Part shown: positions 63,434 to 64,000 of the stretch, piece after piece
Numbering within the stretch: the first letter of the stretch is position 1
Layout: every line of letters starts with the position of its first letter
Assembly: GCA_949128115.1 (NCBI GenBank)
Contig: OX421967.1
Span: 6,624,070-6,688,069, forward strand
Source: Anaspis maculata
Lineage: Eukaryota; Arthropoda; Insecta; Coleoptera; Scraptiidae
Direction of reading: 5' to 3'
Length of the DNA: 64,000 nt
Notes under the pieces: generated by a model
What the model saw: only the letters and a program-made list of their open reading frames with translations
What the model was told of the DNA's origin: nothing
The model's database searches: none
Program-made: the position numbers and the translations under genes

Positions 63434-64000
63434 TCAGTTCATCTTCCGGCATGTTTCAGCATGTTTTTTCAAATGCGCCTTCCGTTTCGCCTTATACGAA
63501 CACTTCGCGCAGTTGAACCACTTGATGTCTTCGTCGGGAGCGTGTTGCAACATGTGCCGTTTCAAGGTGTTCTTGTTTTTAAGTTGCAGCGGACATACAG
63601 CACAGTGAACCCAACTGGAAGCGTGTGTCTGCATGTGACCCTTCAAGCTTGACTTATACCGTGTTCTGAACGGACATTTAACACAGCTCGACCATACTAC
63701 TTCTTCGCTGGATGCGTGCTGCACCATGTGTATTTTCAAGTTACCTTTCTGCTTAGTCTTGTACGAACACTTCGCGCACTGAAACCAATTGACGGATTCG
63801 CTGGAAGCGTGCTTTAGCATGTGCACATTCAAGTGCTGCTTTTGTTTGAATTTGTACGAACACACGGCACACTGGAACCAATTGATGCTCTGGCTGGAAG
63901 CGTGTGTCAACATGTGCAGCTTCAAGTGGGCATTCTGTTTGGCTTTATAGGGGCACTCGGCACATTCGAACCAATGGATATCTCCAGCTGAAGTGTGCTG
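63434..64000 (-). CDS. C2H2 zinc-finger protein, C-terminal part (runs off the window)
   Basis: 189 in-frame codons from the window edge to the stop at 63434. Six fingers are visible (CAECPYKAKQNAHL..., CAVCSYKFKQKQHL, CAKCSYKTKQKGNL, CVKCPFRTRYKSSL, CAVCPLQLKNKNTL, CAKCSYKAKRKAHL) with linkers of the type HASSxSINWFQC. It is the third member of the family at 13769 and 39498 and closest to the latter, also on the minus strand. The last finger ends ..HAETC, so its final ligand would be Cys. The frame is open at the window edge, so the N-terminal part lies beyond it. Confidence 0.88.
   Translation of the reverse strand, partial: QHTSAGDIHWFECAECPYKAKQNAHLKLHMLTHASSQSINWFQCAVCSYKFKQKQHLNVHMLKHASSESVNWFQCAKCSYKTKQKGNLKIHMVQHASSEEVVWSSCVKCPFRTRYKSSLKGHMQTHASSWVHCAVCPLQLKNKNTLKRHMLQHAPDEDIKWFNCAKCSYKAKRKAHLKKHAETCRKMN

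Overview
This looks like nuclear DNA from an arthropod, most likely an insect and possibly a hemipteran such as a whitefly. The exact species is my inference and is not proven. The evidence is AT-rich, intron-containing genes with GT..AG splice sites, insect-type Ly6 genes, a lineage-specific C2H2 zinc-finger family, and a dense mixture of LINEs, Gypsy retrotransposons, Tc1/pogo DNA transposons and foldback elements. No bacterial operon or CRISPR array is visible.

Host genes are few. Two paralogous Ly6/uPAR (three-finger, GPI-anchor type) genes lie in opposite orientation: one on the minus strand (6449-7839) and one on the plus strand (33636-36607). Each has three coding exons with matching phase-1 junctions and a signal-peptide exon ending in the same CFSTG motif. 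Three C2H2 zinc-finger genes of one family lie on the minus strand: 13769-15589 (17 fingers, with a 567-bp internal tandem duplication differing at one base), 39498-41600 (21 fingers), and the C-terminal part of a third running off the right edge (63434-64000).

The rest is mostly mobile DNA. 1.5-4.1 kb: two long foldback elements. 11-13 kb: a hammerhead-ribozyme-like motif and a TA-flanked transposon whose inverted ends are arrays of 21-bp subrepeats. 16.2-20.9 kb: a full-length CR1/Jockey-group LINE with a 7-bp target duplication, inserted in a dead pogo transposase; its ORF1 and ORF2 are in one frame, separated only by UAG in the tobamovirus-type readthrough context UAG-CAA-UUA. 22.5-24.2 and 30.9-31.7 kb: two blocks of the same minisatellites. 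26.5-29.0 kb: an internally deleted Gypsy element with 39-bp LTRs. 29-33 kb: MITEs and a degenerate Gypsy relative. 33.9-36 kb: foldback and LINE/Tc1 debris in the Ly6 introns. 43.0-43.8 kb: a second transposon with 21-bp-subrepeat ends. 46.6-51.5 kb: a young, apparently intact Gypsy element (239-bp LTRs with one mismatch, AGTAA target duplication, one 1474-codon Gag-Pol frame). 53.2-54.4 kb: a dead Gag. 54.7-55.9 kb: another foldback. 57.0-61.4 kb: a second two-ORF LINE, whose 3' UTR also occurs as a truncated copy in a Ly6 intron. 61.8-63.1 kb: an inverted-repeat element of unknown type.

The most notable candidates are the in-frame UAG-CAAUUA junction of the LINE, the 21-bp-subrepeat transposons, the 39-bp-LTR Gypsy element, the hammerhead motif, and the fresh duplication in the zinc-finger gene. 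All assignments were made by eye from motifs; no database search was run.
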